Shown piece by piece: positions 16,793-25,212 of a DNA stretch of 40,160 bases. The translations under genes were made by a program, and so were the position numbers. This stretch comes from Streptococcus cristatus (GTDB taxonomy: Bacteria > Bacillota > Bacilli > Lactobacillales > Streptococcaceae), in the NCBI RefSeq assembly GCF_003943505.1, contig NZ_RJPS01000002.1:140236-180395 (forward strand). Reading direction: 5' to 3'. How positions within the stretch are numbered: position 1 is the stretch's first letter; each line of letters begins with the position of its first letter. A model generated the notes under the pieces. The model was not told the DNA's origin, searched no databases, and saw only the letters and a program-made list of their open reading frames with translations.

Positions 16793-17869
16793 ATGGGATA
16801 TACAGTTGCTGTAGTCGGCGCGACAGGTGCTGTTGGCGCTCAAATGATTAAAATGCTGGAAGAATCAACACTTCCAATTGATAAGATCCGTTATTTGGCT
16901 TCTGCTCGTTCAGCTGGTAAGGTTCTTCAGTTCAAGGGACAAGATGTTACGATCGAAGAAACAACAGAAACTGCCTTTGAAGGTGTAGACATCGCTCTTT
17001 TCTCAGCGGGTGGCTCTACTTCAGCAAAATATGCTCCCTATGCAGTTAAAGCTGGTGCAGTCGTAGTGGACAACACCTCATATTTCCGCCAAAATCCTGA
17101 TGTGCCTCTGGTTGTTCCAGAAGTAAACGCTCATGCACTAGATCAGCATAAAGGGATTATCGCTTGTCCTAATTGCTCAACTATTCAGATGATGGTGGCG
17201 CTTGAGCCGGTCCGCCAAAAATGGGGTTTGGAGCGTATCATCGTTTCAACTTACCAAGCAGTCTCTGGTGCTGGTATGGGTGCGATTCTTGAAACACAAC
17301 GTGAACTTCGTGAAGTGTTGAATGACGGTGTGACCCCACGTGATTTGCATGCGGAAATCCTACCTTCTGGTGGTGATAAGAAACATTATCCAATTGCCTT
17401 CAATGCTCTTCCACAAATCGATGTCTTCACTGACAATGACTACACTTATGAAGAGATGAAGATGACCAAGGAAACTAAGAAAATCATGGAAGACGATAGT
17501 ATTGCAGTTTCAGCAACGTGTGTACGTATTCCAGTCTTGTCAGCTCACTCTGAGTCTGTTTACATCGAAACGAAAGAAGTGGCTCCGATTGAAGAAGTCA
17601 AAGCAGCCATTGCAGCTTTTCCAGGAGCCGTTCTTGAGGATGATGTAGCTCATCAAATCTATCCTCAAGCTATCAACGCTGTTGGATCACGTGATACCTT
17701 TGTTGGTCGTATCCGTAAAGACTTGGATGCAGAAAAAGGAATCCACATGTGGGTTGTTTCAGACAACCTTCTTAAAGGAGCGGCATGGAATTCTGTCCAA
17801 ATCGCTGAAACTCTTCATGAGCGTGGCTTGGTTCGTCCAACAGAAGAAGTTGTTTTTGAATTAAAATAA
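16793..17869 (+). CDS. asd: aspartate-semialdehyde dehydrogenase
   Basis: Reduces aspartyl phosphate to aspartate semialdehyde, the branch point to lysine/diaminopimelate, threonine and methionine. The 358-residue protein has the NADP loop [12 protein letters not shown] at the N terminus, the catalytic cysteine in CPNCSTIQM near residue 128, SGAGMGAI near 160 and the substrate motif PIAFNALPQ near 198. ATG at 16793 with AGAGGTGGA 5 bases upstream is preferred; a GTG three codons earlier would overlap that site. Followed by dapA after an intergenic hairpin. Confidence 0.96.
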   Translation: MGYTVAVVGATGAVGAQMIKMLEESTLPIDKIRYLASARSAGKVLQFKGQDVTIEETTETAFEGVDIALFSAGGSTSAKYAPYAVKAGAVVVDNTSYFRQNPDVPLVVPEVNAHALDQHKGIIACPNCSTIQMMVALEPVRQKWGLERIIVSTYQAVSGAGMGAILETQRELREVLNDGVTPRDLHAEILPSGGDKKHYPIAFNALPQIDVFTDNDYTYEEMKMTKETKKIMEDDSIAVSATCVRIPVLSAHSESVYIETKEVAPIEEVKAAIAAFPGAVLEDDVAHQIYPQAINAVGSRDTFVGRIRKDLDAEKGIHMWVVSDNLLKGAAWNSVQIAETLHERGLVRPTEEVVFELK

Positions 17870-17894
17870 ACTGTCTGAAAATACGTGACAGGTC

Positions 17895-17927
17895 GAGGAT
17901 TGAATATCTGTCATTCAATCCTCTTTT
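17895..17927 (+). terminator. hairpin between asd and dapA (partial terminator or attenuator)
   Basis: Perfect 11-base stem GAGGATTGAAT / ATTCAATCCTC with a seven-base loop, followed by only four T residues. It lies in an apparent operon, so it may reduce rather than stop read-through. Confidence 0.65.
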
Positions 17928-17948
17928 CATACAAAGAGAGGTAAGTCT

Positions 17949-18884
17949 ATGGCATACGCAGATTTGAAGAATTGTAAAATTATCACCGCTTTCATTACGC
18001 CTTTTCATGAAGATGGCTCCATCAATTTTGAGGCCATTCCGGACTTGATTGAGCACCTTTTGGCTCATCATACGGATGGGATTTTGCTAGCTGGAACGAC
18101 TGCAGAGAGTCCAACCCTGACTCACGATGAAGAGTTGGAGCTATTTGCGGCTGTTCAAGAGGTTGTCAAGGGGCGCGTTCCTTTGATAGCTGGTGTTGGT
18201 ACCAACGAAACGCGTGACTCCATTGAATTTGTCAAAGAAGTAGATGCGTTTGGTGGTTTTGCGGCTGGTTTGGGCATTGTTCCCTACTACAATAAACCGT
18301 CTCAAGAGGGTATGTATCAGCACTTTAAAGCCATTGCGGATGCTTCAAACCTGCCTATCATCATCTATAATATCCCAGGACGGGTAGTAGTCGAGATGAC
18401 ACCTGAGACTATGTTGAGGCTGGCAGAACACCCAAATATTATCGGCGTGAAAGAATGTACCAGTCTGGCAAATATGGCCTACCTGATTGAACATCGTCCA
18501 GAGGAGTTCCTGATTTATACCGGTGAGGATGGCGATGCCTTTCATGCTATGAATCTGGGGGCTGATGGAGTTATTTCAGTTGCTTCTCACACAAACGGTG
18601 ATGAAATGTTTGAAATGCTGGATGCTATTGAGCACAATGATATCAAAAAAGCAGCAGCTATCCAACGGAAATTCATCCCTAAAGTCAATGCCCTGTTCTC
18701 TTATCCAAGCCCAGCCCCAGTCAAGGCCGTTCTCAATTACATGGGCTTTGCAGCAGGTCCAACCCGCTTACCGCTTGTGCCAGCTCCTGAAGAAGATGCT
18801 AAGCGTATTATCAAGGTTGTAGTTGATGGCGACTATGAAGCGACTAAAGAGACTGTTAAAGGGGTTCTAAGACCAGATTATTGA
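17949..18884 (+). CDS. dapA: 4-hydroxy-tetrahydrodipicolinate synthase
   Basis: Condenses pyruvate with aspartate semialdehyde, first committed step to lysine and cell-wall precursors. The 311-residue protein shows the TIM-barrel class I aldolase motifs: [11 protein letters not shown] near residue 48 (threonine pair of the active site), catalytic tyrosine in YNIPGR near 138 and Schiff-base lysine in IIGVKECT near 165. Length is slightly above the usual 290-300 owing to a longer C terminus. AGAGAGGT lies 6 bases before the ATG. Transcribed with asd, whose product is its substrate. Confidence 0.95.
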   Translation: MAYADLKNCKIITAFITPFHEDGSINFEAIPDLIEHLLAHHTDGILLAGTTAESPTLTHDEELELFAAVQEVVKGRVPLIAGVGTNETRDSIEFVKEVDAFGGFAAGLGIVPYYNKPSQEGMYQHFKAIADASNLPIIIYNIPGRVVVEMTPETMLRLAEHPNIIGVKECTSLANMAYLIEHRPEEFLIYTGEDGDAFHAMNLGADGVISVASHTNGDEMFEMLDAIEHNDIKKAAAIQRKFIPKVNALFSYPSPAPVKAVLNYMGFAAGPTRLPLVPAPEEDAKRIIKVVVDGDYEATKETVKGVLRPDY

Positions 18885-18937
18885 TCGGCAATTTTGGTTT
18901 AGATTTTATATAGATAAGTAAGGTGTGATTAAATAAT

Positions 18938-19537
18938 ATGACAGAAGAGCATAGTAAACGAATCGAAGAGTACAAGGCAAAGCGCAGTCTGGAAAAACTT
19001 GAGGGGAAGAGAGTTTACGACAAGCCAATTATTCGAACTGGTGATAAGGCAAGTTTTTATGGCGCAGGTCTAACTTTGTTAGGATTTGGTCTGGGGGCTC
19101 TTTATCTACTTCTTAACCTTATAACAGATTGGGATTTAAAACTTTTCTCTCTTATCTGGGAAACGCTTGCTGGATTAGGGATTGTTGTCAGTCTGTTCGG
19201 GGCTTTTAAAATCGGTCGGTTAGAGTTACATACTGTGTCAATGATAGCAGACAAAGAGAAGAATTTTGACATTAAAAGAGCTTTCAATCTTTATAATGTC
19301 ATCCACAAACCGACTAAGAAAGTTTTACTTCAATACGATAGTGAGGATGAAAGTTTAATTTCTCTAAACGCTGGTGGTGACTTATTAGTTGAACTCCTAA
19401 GGAAAGTTGAGGAAGAGAAATTACCTTTTAATAAGATTAACAAAACTCTAAAATTAGAAGAAGTGTCTGAAAATCATTGGAAAATGCAATATCGTTACAA
19501 GAAACAAGATATTGTATCAGAGCAAAATGGTATATAG
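18938..19537 (+). CDS. hypothetical protein with two membrane helices
   Basis: A 199-residue protein I do not recognise. A charged N-terminal part of about 35 residues (many K, E and R) is followed by two hydrophobic segments at about 40-62 and 70-90, then a soluble C-terminal domain of about 100 residues with mixed strands and helices (FNLYNVIHKPTKKVLLQYDS, LLVELLRKVEEEKLPF). AAGGTGT precedes the ATG. It follows dapA by 53 bases without an obvious terminator, but a functional link is not supported. Confidence 0.68.
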   Translation: MTEEHSKRIEEYKAKRSLEKLEGKRVYDKPIIRTGDKASFYGAGLTLLGFGLGALYLLLNLITDWDLKLFSLIWETLAGLGIVVSLFGAFKIGRLELHTVSMIADKEKNFDIKRAFNLYNVIHKPTKKVLLQYDSEDESLISLNAGGDLLVELLRKVEEEKLPFNKINKTLKLEEVSENHWKMQYRYKKQDIVSEQNGI

Positions 19538-19566
19538 TTTATGCCTGATTAGTTAGTCCTATCTTT

Positions 19567-19595
19567 TTGAAAAAAACAAGAAAAAATTGTATAAT
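19567..19595 (+). promoter_or_regulatory. promoter of the GNAT/ATP-cone pair
   Basis: TTGAAA (19567-19572), 17-base spacer, perfect TATAAT (19590-19595), 33 bases before the acetyltransferase start. Confidence 0.75.
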
Positions 19596-19628
19596 GATAG
19601 GGTAAGTTCTAGCTTGAGAGGTGATGAA

Positions 19629-20129
19629 ATGCAGGTTCGTAAGGCAAGCAAGGATGATTGGCAACTAATCCAAAAAATATGTAGAGAAACTTGGCTGACT
19701 ACCTATAAAGATATTTATTCCTCTTCCTACATAGAACGAGTGTTTGACATTTTTTATAGCCAAGAACGTTTGCATAAGGACTTGACTGAACTTTCTACCG
19801 AATGGAACGGCTATTGGCTGGCAGAAAGGAATAGGCAGGTGCTTGGTTGTATTGGTGGTGGAATGAGCGAGGACGGCAGAGCCAATGTCTACGTTCTCTA
19901 TGTCTTGCCGCAGGCTCAACGTTTGGGAATCGGTCATGAGTTACTGGAGACCTTGACAAGTTATCAAAAATCACAATATCAAGCAAGAGAACAAGCCGTC
20001 ACAGTAACCGAAGGAAATGCTATCGGTCTTCCATTTTATGAAAAAGAGGGTTTTGTCTTTGAGTCTGCCACTGAAAATTGGATTGATAGCAGTCAAGCCA
20101 GAGATTTACACTATATCAGAAATATATAA
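19629..20129 (+). CDS. GNAT family N-acetyltransferase
   Basis: A 166-residue single-domain GNAT protein. It begins MQVRKASKDDWQLIQKI, the usual first strand and helix of the fold, and carries the acetyl-CoA-binding strand and loop VYVLYVLPQAQRLGIGHELLE near residues 88-108, with the Q/R-x-x-G-x-G/A pattern as QRLGIG. The C-terminal GLPFYEKEGF is the typical end motif. The substrate cannot be predicted. The ATG at 19629 has GAGGTGAT 4 bases upstream; an earlier in-frame ATG at 19587 lies inside the promoter and is rejected. The ATP-cone gene follows 15 bases later. Confidence 0.88.
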   Translation: MQVRKASKDDWQLIQKICRETWLTTYKDIYSSSYIERVFDIFYSQERLHKDLTELSTEWNGYWLAERNRQVLGCIGGGMSEDGRANVYVLYVLPQAQRLGIGHELLETLTSYQKSQYQAREQAVTVTEGNAIGLPFYEKEGFVFESATENWIDSSQARDLHYIRNI

Positions 20130-20144
20130 ATAAAGGAGTATTTT

Positions 20145-20483
20145 ATGAAAGTTATTAAACGCAGTGGGGAAGTCGTTGATTTTGACCCAGATAAAATCTA
20201 TCAAGCGGTATTAAAAGCAGCTCAAACTGTTTATGTCTTGACAGATGACCTCCGTCAAAATCTAGCCTTGGTGACAAAAAAAGTCGCGTTAGATTTGGAA
20301 GAAGCTAAGGTTGAGCGGGCCACTATCAGTATGATTCAGTCTATGGTTGAAAACCGTCTCTTGGGAGCAGGTTATATCACCATTGCTGAGCATTATATTT
20401 CTTACCGCTTGCAGCGTGATTTGGAGCGCAGTGGTTACGGTGATCATATCGCTGTCCATTTGCATTTTGAGCAAATCCGATAA
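20145..20483 (+). CDS. free-standing ATP-cone domain protein
   Basis: A 112-residue protein that consists almost wholly of an ATP-cone, the nucleotide-binding module of ribonucleotide reductases and NrdR. The signature MKVIKRSGEVVDFDPDKIYQ and the helix pattern up to YISYRLQRDLE fit the domain (residues 1-90). There is no zinc ribbon as in NrdR and no reductase catalytic domain. A role as dATP/ATP sensor for deoxynucleotide metabolism is possible but not shown. AAAGGAG precedes the ATG. Probably co-transcribed with the GNAT gene and ended by the terminator that follows. Confidence 0.85.
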   Translation: MKVIKRSGEVVDFDPDKIYQAVLKAAQTVYVLTDDLRQNLALVTKKVALDLEEAKVERATISMIQSMVENRLLGAGYITIAEHYISYRLQRDLERSGYGDHIAVHLHFEQIR

Positions 20484-20491
20484 CAATGCTG

Positions 20492-20518
20492 AAAAGCCCA
20501 CATGGGCTTTTTCTTTTT
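20492..20518 (+). terminator. rho-independent terminator
   Basis: Eight-base perfect stem AAAAGCCC / GGGCTTTT with a four-base loop, then CTTTTT. It separates the ATP-cone gene from the C4-CoA cluster. Confidence 0.85.
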
Positions 20519-20677
20519 CAAAACTCAATTTATAAAGTCACTTCAAAGTAGATTTTTCTTTAGGATTTGTAACCGTATTCAAAGATTTTTCCTAGTTTTT
20601 ATTAGAAAAAGACCTTTCAAAGCCAGTAAAATCAATATGTATAATCTAAACTTATGGTCTTATTAATCTTTCTTAAG

Positions 20678-20706
20678 TAGACATCATAACATATTAGATA
20701 TAAAAT
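20678..20706 (+). promoter_or_regulatory. promoter of the acyl-CoA dehydrogenase operon
   Basis: TAGACA (20678-20683, 5 of 6), 17-base spacer, TAAAAT (20701-20706, 5 of 6). The rest of the 300-base spacer before the gene holds only the terminator upstream and the cre sites. Confidence 0.7.
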
Positions 20707-20719
20707 GAAAGCGTCAACA
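20705..20719 (+). promoter_or_regulatory. cre site 1 (CcpA operator)
   Basis: ATGAAAGCGTCAACA matches the cre consensus WTGNAANCGNWNNCW at all but one fixed position and overlaps the -10 and predicted start of transcription, the classical place for CcpA repression. Confidence 0.75.
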
Positions 20720-20735
20720 AATACTGAGCTGCAAA

Positions 20736-20750
20736 ATGAAAGCGCTATTA
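20736..20750 (+). promoter_or_regulatory. cre site 2 (CcpA operator)
   Basis: ATGAAAGCGCTATTA matches the same consensus with one mismatch. It starts 31 bases after site 1, about three helical turns, in the transcribed leader. Confidence 0.7.
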
Positions 20751-20785
20751 TTGCAAATAAAAACTATACAAAAGGAGTCAATAAA

Positions 20786-21994
20786 ATGGCAACTAAAGAA
20801 GAAATTTTACGTGAACTATACCCTGAGGATCTTTTCCACTATGCCGATGGCTTGACATTGGGAGAAGCGGAAGTATTGCAAGAAACTCGTCGTTTGATTG
20901 AAAAACATCTTCGTCCAGTCATTAATGAATATTGGGAAGCACCTGATTTCCCATTTGAAGAATTCTATGCAGTTGCTAAAGGCGCTCAAATCATGAACAA
21001 CCCTAAATTGTTCGAAGGACGCGAAGGCAACTACAAACCATCAGAACTTTACATTGCATTCTTGTATTTGGAATTAGGCCGTTTCGATGCGTCTATAGCG
21101 ACTTTCTTCACAGTTCATGGTGGACTTTGCTACAACACAGTCTTGCTTGGTGGTGACGAGCGTCAACAAAAAGAGTTCCTTCCTAAGTTAGCTGCATTTG
21201 ACTGGCAAGGATGTTTCGCTTTGACTGAGCCATTGTCAGGTTCTGACATTGCTGGAGGGCTTGCAACAACAGCTGAGCGTGTTGGCGATAAATGGATCTT
21301 GAATGGAGAAAAACGTTGGATCGGTGGATCAGATACAGCTGATGTTGTTCCAGTATTCGCTCGTGACGTTGAAGATGGGAAAGTGAAATGTTTCATCGTT
21401 CGTAAAGGTGCTCCTGGCTATCATGCAGAACCAATCCCTCACAAAACTGCTCTTCGTTGCGTACGTAATGGCCACATTACTATGAAGAACGTTGAAGTTC
21501 CAGATTCAGACCGTTTGGTAAACATCAATGGATTTGGCGATGTAGCTCGTATCTTGACATTCACTCGTGCTGACGTTGCTCACATTGCAACTGCTATCAC
21601 TTGTGGTTCATACGTAGCAGCCCTTAAGTATGCTAAAGATCGTCAACAATTCAAACGTCCAATTGCTGCATTCCAAATCGTACAAGAAAAATTAGCTAGA
21701 ATGCAAGCTAACGCAGTGGCAGTACTTTCATATTCAGCTCGTATTGCAGAAATGCAAGAAGCAGGTAACGAATTGATGCTGAACTCTGCACTTGCTAAGA
21801 TGCACAACTCATTGGTAATGCGCGAAACAGTTGCACTTGCACGTGAAACATGTGGTGGTAACGGAATCACTCTTGAAACTGATGTAGCTCGCTTCTTTGC
21901 AGATGCTGAAGCAATCTACACCTATGAAGGTTCTCATGAAGTGAATGCTTTGATCGTAGGCCGTGAAATTACTGGTATTGGAGCATTTGTATAA
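20786..21994 (+). CDS. acyl-CoA dehydrogenase/oxidase, ACX4/glutaryl-CoA dehydrogenase subfamily
   Basis: A 402-residue FAD enzyme of the acyl-CoA dehydrogenase family, predicted to act between butyryl-CoA and crotonyl-CoA. Seen: the flavin loop FALTEPLSGSD near residue 148, GEKRWIGG near 175, RQQFKRPIAAFQ near 290 and the catalytic base in TYEGSHEVNALIVGREITG (Glu 381). This end and the RWIGGSDTAD segment resemble plant short-chain acyl-CoA oxidase ACX4 and glutaryl-CoA dehydrogenase. The arginine that binds the glutaryl carboxylate is replaced (DASIATFFTV), so glutarate is unlikely. No etfA/etfB lies near. The ATG at 20786 with AAAGGAG is the true start; an earlier in-frame ATG at 20705 is in the promoter. 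Codon use is strongly biased, suggesting high expression when derepressed. Confidence 0.88.
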   Translation: MATKEEILRELYPEDLFHYADGLTLGEAEVLQETRRLIEKHLRPVINEYWEAPDFPFEEFYAVAKGAQIMNNPKLFEGREGNYKPSELYIAFLYLELGRFDASIATFFTVHGGLCYNTVLLGGDERQQKEFLPKLAAFDWQGCFALTEPLSGSDIAGGLATTAERVGDKWILNGEKRWIGGSDTADVVPVFARDVEDGKVKCFIVRKGAPGYHAEPIPHKTALRCVRNGHITMKNVEVPDSDRLVNINGFGDVARILTFTRADVAHIATAITCGSYVAALKYAKDRQQFKRPIAAFQIVQEKLARMQANAVAVLSYSARIAEMQEAGNELMLNSALAKMHNSLVMRETVALARETCGGNGITLETDVARFFADAEAIYTYEGSHEVNALIVGREITGIGAFV

Positions 21995-22004
21995 TAATGA
22001 ATTT

Positions 22005-22054
22005 GGAACGATTGCTCAGCAACTGCTAGTAATCGTTCCGATTCTTTCTTTTTG
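22005..22054 (+). terminator. hairpin between acyl-CoA dehydrogenase and hbd
   Basis: Nine-base perfect stem GGAACGATT / AATCGTTCC followed by a U-rich but interrupted tract (GATTCTTTCTTTTT). It may end most transcripts or set the ratio of the first gene to the next; no clear promoter for hbd was found downstream. Confidence 0.6.
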
Positions 22055-22088
22055 AAGTTTATATTTTGATAGTAAATAGGAGAAAAAA

Positions 22089-22937
22089 ATGAGTATTTCA
22101 AAAGTGATGATCATTGGATCAGGTCAAATGGGAAGCGGTATTGCACAAGTCTTTGCTCAATCAGGTTTCACAGTTTATCTCAATGATATCAAGGAAGAGT
22201 TTGTTCAAAGAGGACTAGATGGTATCGCTAAGCAATTGTCTCGTTCTGTTGAAAAAGGTCGTTTGTCAGCAGAAGATAAAGACAGCATTTTGGCAAATCT
22301 AATTCCTTCTACATCTTATGAAGATGCTAAACATGCTCAATTAGTTATTGAAGCTGCCACTGAGAATCGCGACATCAAATTGAGCATCTTTAAACAGTTG
22401 GATGAGTTGACTGATCCTCAAACTATTTTGGCTTCAAACACTTCATCTCTATCTATTACTGATATTGCGGCTGCGACAGTTCACCAGGAACGCGTTATTG
22501 GTATGCACTTCTTCAACCCAGCACCAGTTATGAAGTTGGTTGAAGTTATTCGTGCGCTTCAAACATCAGATGAAGTTGTGAAAGCTGTTCGTGAATTGAC
22601 TGAAAAAATCGGTAAAACAGCTGTAGATGTGAAAGATTCTTATGGTTTTGTTGTGAACCGTGTCTTGATTCCAATGATCAATGAGGCTATTTTCATCTTA
22701 GGAGAAGGAATTGCTTCAGCAGAAGAAATTGACGAAGCAATGAAACTAGGTGCTAATCACCCAATTGGCCCATTGGCATTGGCTGACTTGATCGGACTTG
22801 ATGTCTGCTTGGCTATCATGGGAGTATTAAACAATGGATTTGGAGATCCTAAGTATCGTCCTGCTCCACTTCTGAAGAAGATGGTTGAAGCTGGTAAGCT
22901 TGGTCGCAAGACTAAAGAAGGATTCTTTAAATACTAA
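22089..22937 (+). CDS. hbd: 3-hydroxybutyryl-CoA dehydrogenase
   Basis: Interconverts acetoacetyl-CoA and 3-hydroxybutyryl-CoA with NAD(P)H. The 282-residue protein matches the clostridial Hbd length exactly. Seen: the dinucleotide loop [16 protein letters not shown] at residues 8-23, the acidic residue LNDIK near 34 that suggests NADH preference, SNTSSLSIT near 118, the catalytic-histidine motif [16 protein letters not shown] near 138, and the C-terminal domain with [18 protein letters not shown] near 220. AGGAG stands 7 bases before the ATG. The thiolase gene follows after 17 bases. Confidence 0.95.
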   Translation: MSISKVMIIGSGQMGSGIAQVFAQSGFTVYLNDIKEEFVQRGLDGIAKQLSRSVEKGRLSAEDKDSILANLIPSTSYEDAKHAQLVIEAATENRDIKLSIFKQLDELTDPQTILASNTSSLSITDIAAATVHQERVIGMHFFNPAPVMKLVEVIRALQTSDEVVKAVRELTEKIGKTAVDVKDSYGFVVNRVLIPMINEAIFILGEGIASAEEIDEAMKLGANHPIGPLALADLIGLDVCLAIMGVLNNGFGDPKYRPAPLLKKMVEAGKLGRKTKEGFFKY

Positions 22938-22954
22938 GATATAAGGAGCGAGAA

Positions 22955-24133
22955 ATGAAAGAAGCAGTTATTGTAGCAGCAGTCCGCACACCTTTAGGTT
23001 CTTTTGGTGGAACTTTAAAAAATGTTTCGGCTGTTGATCTAGGTAGTTTGGTTATTAAAAGTGCTATTGAACGAGCAAATTTGAAACCCGAACAAGTTGA
23101 TGAAGTTATCATGGGGAATGTTCTGGGTGCAGGTCTTGGTCAAAACGTAGCTCGTCAAATGAGTGTTAACGCAGGCGTCCCAGTAGCTTCTCCAGCTTTC
23201 ACTATTAACAAAGTTTGTGGCTCTGGTTTGAAAGCAGTTCAATTGGCGGCTCAAGCTGTATTGTGTGGTGATGCTGATATCGTTGTAGCCGGTGGGGCTG
23301 AAAACATGAGCCAAGCTCCTTATGTCCTTCAAAACCAACGTTGGGGCGCTCGTATGGGAGACTCTCAAGTAGTAGACACTATGCTCCGCGATGGCTTGAC
23401 AGATGCCTTTGAATCCTTCCATATGGGAATTACAGCTGAAAACGTTGCTGAACAATATGGCATTACACGTGAAGACCAAGATAACTTTGCTGTGCAATCT
23501 CAAAAACGTGCAGTTGCAGCGATCGAAGCTGGTCGTTTCAAAGAAGAAATTGTTCCTGTTGAAATTCCGCAACGTAAAGGCGATCCTATCGTATTTGATA
23601 CAGATGAATTCCCAAGAAAAGACGCTTCACTTGAAGGTTTGGGTAAATTGCGTCCAGTGTTCAAAAAAGATGGTACTGTAACTGCTGGTAATGCTTCAGG
23701 TATTAACGACGGTGCGGCAGCAGTAGTTGTTATGAGTGCTGATAAGGCTAAAGAATTGGGCGTTCCAGTTTTGGCAACGATCAAATCTTACGCAAGCGCT
23801 GGACTAGATCCAAAAATTATGGGTTGTGGCCCGATTTACGCATCTCGCAAAGCCCTTGAAAAAGGCGGATTTACAGTGGAAGATTTAGATTTGGTTGAAT
23901 CCAATGAAGCATTTGCAGCGCAAGCATGTGCCGTTGGTAAAGAACTGAATCTTGATCCTGAAAAAGTCAATGTAAATGGTGGTGCGATTGCTCTTGGTCA
24001 CCCAATCGGTGCTTCAGGCTGCCGTATTTTGGTAACACTTTTGCACGAAATGCAAAAACGTGATGTTAAACGTGGCCTTGCTACCCTTTGTATCGGTGGC
24101 GGTATGGGTACAGCGGTCATCGTAGAACGCTAG
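22955..24133 (+). CDS. thlA: acetyl-CoA acetyltransferase (thiolase)
   Basis: Condenses two acetyl-CoA to acetoacetyl-CoA or splits it. The 392-residue protein has the acyl-accepting cysteine in [11 protein letters not shown] near residue 88, [11 protein letters not shown] near 112, the base histidine in [14 protein letters not shown] near 348 and the second cysteine in [11 protein letters not shown] near 378. All catalytic residues of a biosynthetic-type thiolase are present. It appears additional to the mevalonate-pathway thiolase that streptococci normally carry. AAGGAGCG precedes the ATG. A terminator follows. Confidence 0.95.
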   Translation: MKEAVIVAAVRTPLGSFGGTLKNVSAVDLGSLVIKSAIERANLKPEQVDEVIMGNVLGAGLGQNVARQMSVNAGVPVASPAFTINKVCGSGLKAVQLAAQAVLCGDADIVVAGGAENMSQAPYVLQNQRWGARMGDSQVVDTMLRDGLTDAFESFHMGITAENVAEQYGITREDQDNFAVQSQKRAVAAIEAGRFKEEIVPVEIPQRKGDPIVFDTDEFPRKDASLEGLGKLRPVFKKDGTVTAGNASGINDGAAAVVVMSADKAKELGVPVLATIKSYASAGLDPKIMGCGPIYASRKALEKGGFTVEDLDLVESNEAFAAQACAVGKELNLDPEKVNVNGGAIALGHPIGASGCRILVTLLHEMQKRDVKRGLATLCIGGGMGTAVIVER

Positions 24134-24178
24134 AATCTAGTTCATTTTTGAAGTTTTCCATTTGCTTCTACTATATAA

Positions 24179-24240
24179 ACAAGTCCTATCGATGAGCTGT
24201 TTTTTGCAAACAAGCCTTGATAGGGCTTGTTTTATTTTCC
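24179..24240 (+). terminator. terminator after the thiolase gene
   Basis: Stem ACAAGTCCTATC / GATAGGGCTTGT (one G-U pair) around a 28-base loop, followed by TTTATTTT. The loop is long, so strength is uncertain. Confidence 0.6.
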
Positions 24241-24266
24241 GAAAAATTAATTTGAACATCAAAACT

Positions 24267-24281
24267 ATAAGCTTAGCTTAT
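24267..24281. promoter_or_regulatory. dyad with LysR-type T-N11-A pattern
   Basis: ATAAGCTTAGCTTAT is a nearly perfect palindrome that contains T-N11-A, the usual LysR box form. It lies 136 bases upstream of the crt start codon. A LysR gene closes the same cluster. Confidence 0.4.
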
Positions 24282-24335
24282 CGATGTATAAATGATGATT
24301 AAGTAGACGAAGTGTGAGAAATGGTATATCATAAG

Positions 24336-24353
24336 AATGTAAGCTCTTACATT
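24336..24353. promoter_or_regulatory. perfect 18-base inverted repeat, candidate operator
   Basis: AATGTAAG-CT-CTTACATT, eight-base arms around a two-base centre, 63 bases before the crt start codon and just upstream of a TTGACA. No known regulator assignment. Confidence 0.5.
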
Positions 24354-24370
24354 TGTAGTTTAAGTATTTG

Positions 24371-24400
24371 TTGACAGCATACTTAGTCATTCAATTTTAT
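24371..24400 (+). promoter_or_regulatory. possible promoter of crt-ctfA-ctfB
   Basis: Perfect TTGACA (24371-24376) with TTTTAT (24395-24400, 4 of 6) 18 bases downstream. The leader would be very short, so a promoter further upstream is also possible. Confidence 0.4.
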
Positions 24401-24416
24401 AAGTAGGAGCATAAAA

Positions 24417-25196
24417 ATGAGTAAAACTGTTTTATTAGAAGTTAAAAACGGGATTGGATATATCACTATCAACCGTCCTGAAGCTTTGAACGCCTTGAGT
24501 TCTCAAGTTTTGGCTGATTTGAATGAAGTTCTTGATCAAGTTGAGAAAAGCGAGGAAATTCGCGTTGTCATCGTAACTGGAGCAGGAGAAAAAGCATTCG
24601 TCGCCGGAGCAGATATCAAGGAAATGGATTTAATGTCACCTATTCAAGCCTTTGAATACATGACATTTGCAAATGATACATTTACTCGCCTTTCAGATTT
24701 ACGCCAACCAACGATTGCAGTCATCAATGGTTATGCACTCGGTGGTGGTATGGAGCTAGCACTTTCAACAGATATCCGTATTGGATTTGAAAAAACAGTG
24801 GTTGGCTTCCCAGAAGTTGGCTTGGGTATTATTCCAGGATTTGCCGGTACTCAGCGGATGTCTCGCTTGATTGGAACTAGCCGTGCCAAAGAGCTTATCT
24901 TCACTGCTCGTACAGTGAAAGGTCAAGAAGCCTATGACTTAGGTATTCTTAACAAACTGGTTCCTGCTGAAGAATTGTTGTCTTCAGCTGAAGAATTAGC
25001 CGCAGCCATCATGAAGAATGCACCGTTAGCTGTTGAAAAAGCAAAACATGTCATCCAAGTTGGTGCGGAACTTCCTCTTAAAAATGCAATCCGTCTGGAA
25101 ACAGAAGCAGAAGCCTTGCTCTTCTCTACAGAAGACAAACTAGAAGGAATGCGTGCTTTTGTTGAAAAACGCAAAGCTGTTTTCAATCGTAAGTAA
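24417..25196 (+). CDS. crt: enoyl-CoA hydratase (crotonase)
   Basis: Hydrates crotonyl-CoA to 3-hydroxybutyryl-CoA or the reverse. The 259-residue protein matches clostridial Crt in length (about 260). Seen: the oxyanion-hole segment AFVAGADIKEM near residue 62, the first catalytic glutamate in GYALGGGMELAL near 115 and the second in VGFPEVGLGIIPG near 136. All expected catalytic residues are in place. AGTAGGAG is 7 bases before the ATG. Separated from thl by a 283-base regulatory spacer and followed at 16 bases by the CoA-transferase genes. Confidence 0.94.
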   Translation: MSKTVLLEVKNGIGYITINRPEALNALSSQVLADLNEVLDQVEKSEEIRVVIVTGAGEKAFVAGADIKEMDLMSPIQAFEYMTFANDTFTRLSDLRQPTIAVINGYALGGGMELALSTDIRIGFEKTVVGFPEVGLGIIPGFAGTQRMSRLIGTSRAKELIFTARTVKGQEAYDLGILNKLVPAEELLSSAEELAAAIMKNAPLAVEKAKHVIQVGAELPLKNAIRLETEAEALLFSTEDKLEGMRAFVEKRKAVFNRK

Positions 25197-25212
25197 AAGA
25201 GGAGGTATCAGC

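Noticed and set aside
20705..20785. N-terminal extension of the acyl-CoA dehydrogenase from an in-frame ATG at 20705
   Set aside because: The ATG lies in the -10/cre region and would be at or before the start of transcription; the ATG at 20786 has a good ribosome binding site and gives the usual family N terminus.
20786..21994. Glutaryl-CoA dehydrogenase annotation
   Set aside because: The overall subfamily fits, but the arginine that holds the glutaryl carboxylate is replaced and no lysine or tryptophan degradation gene is near.
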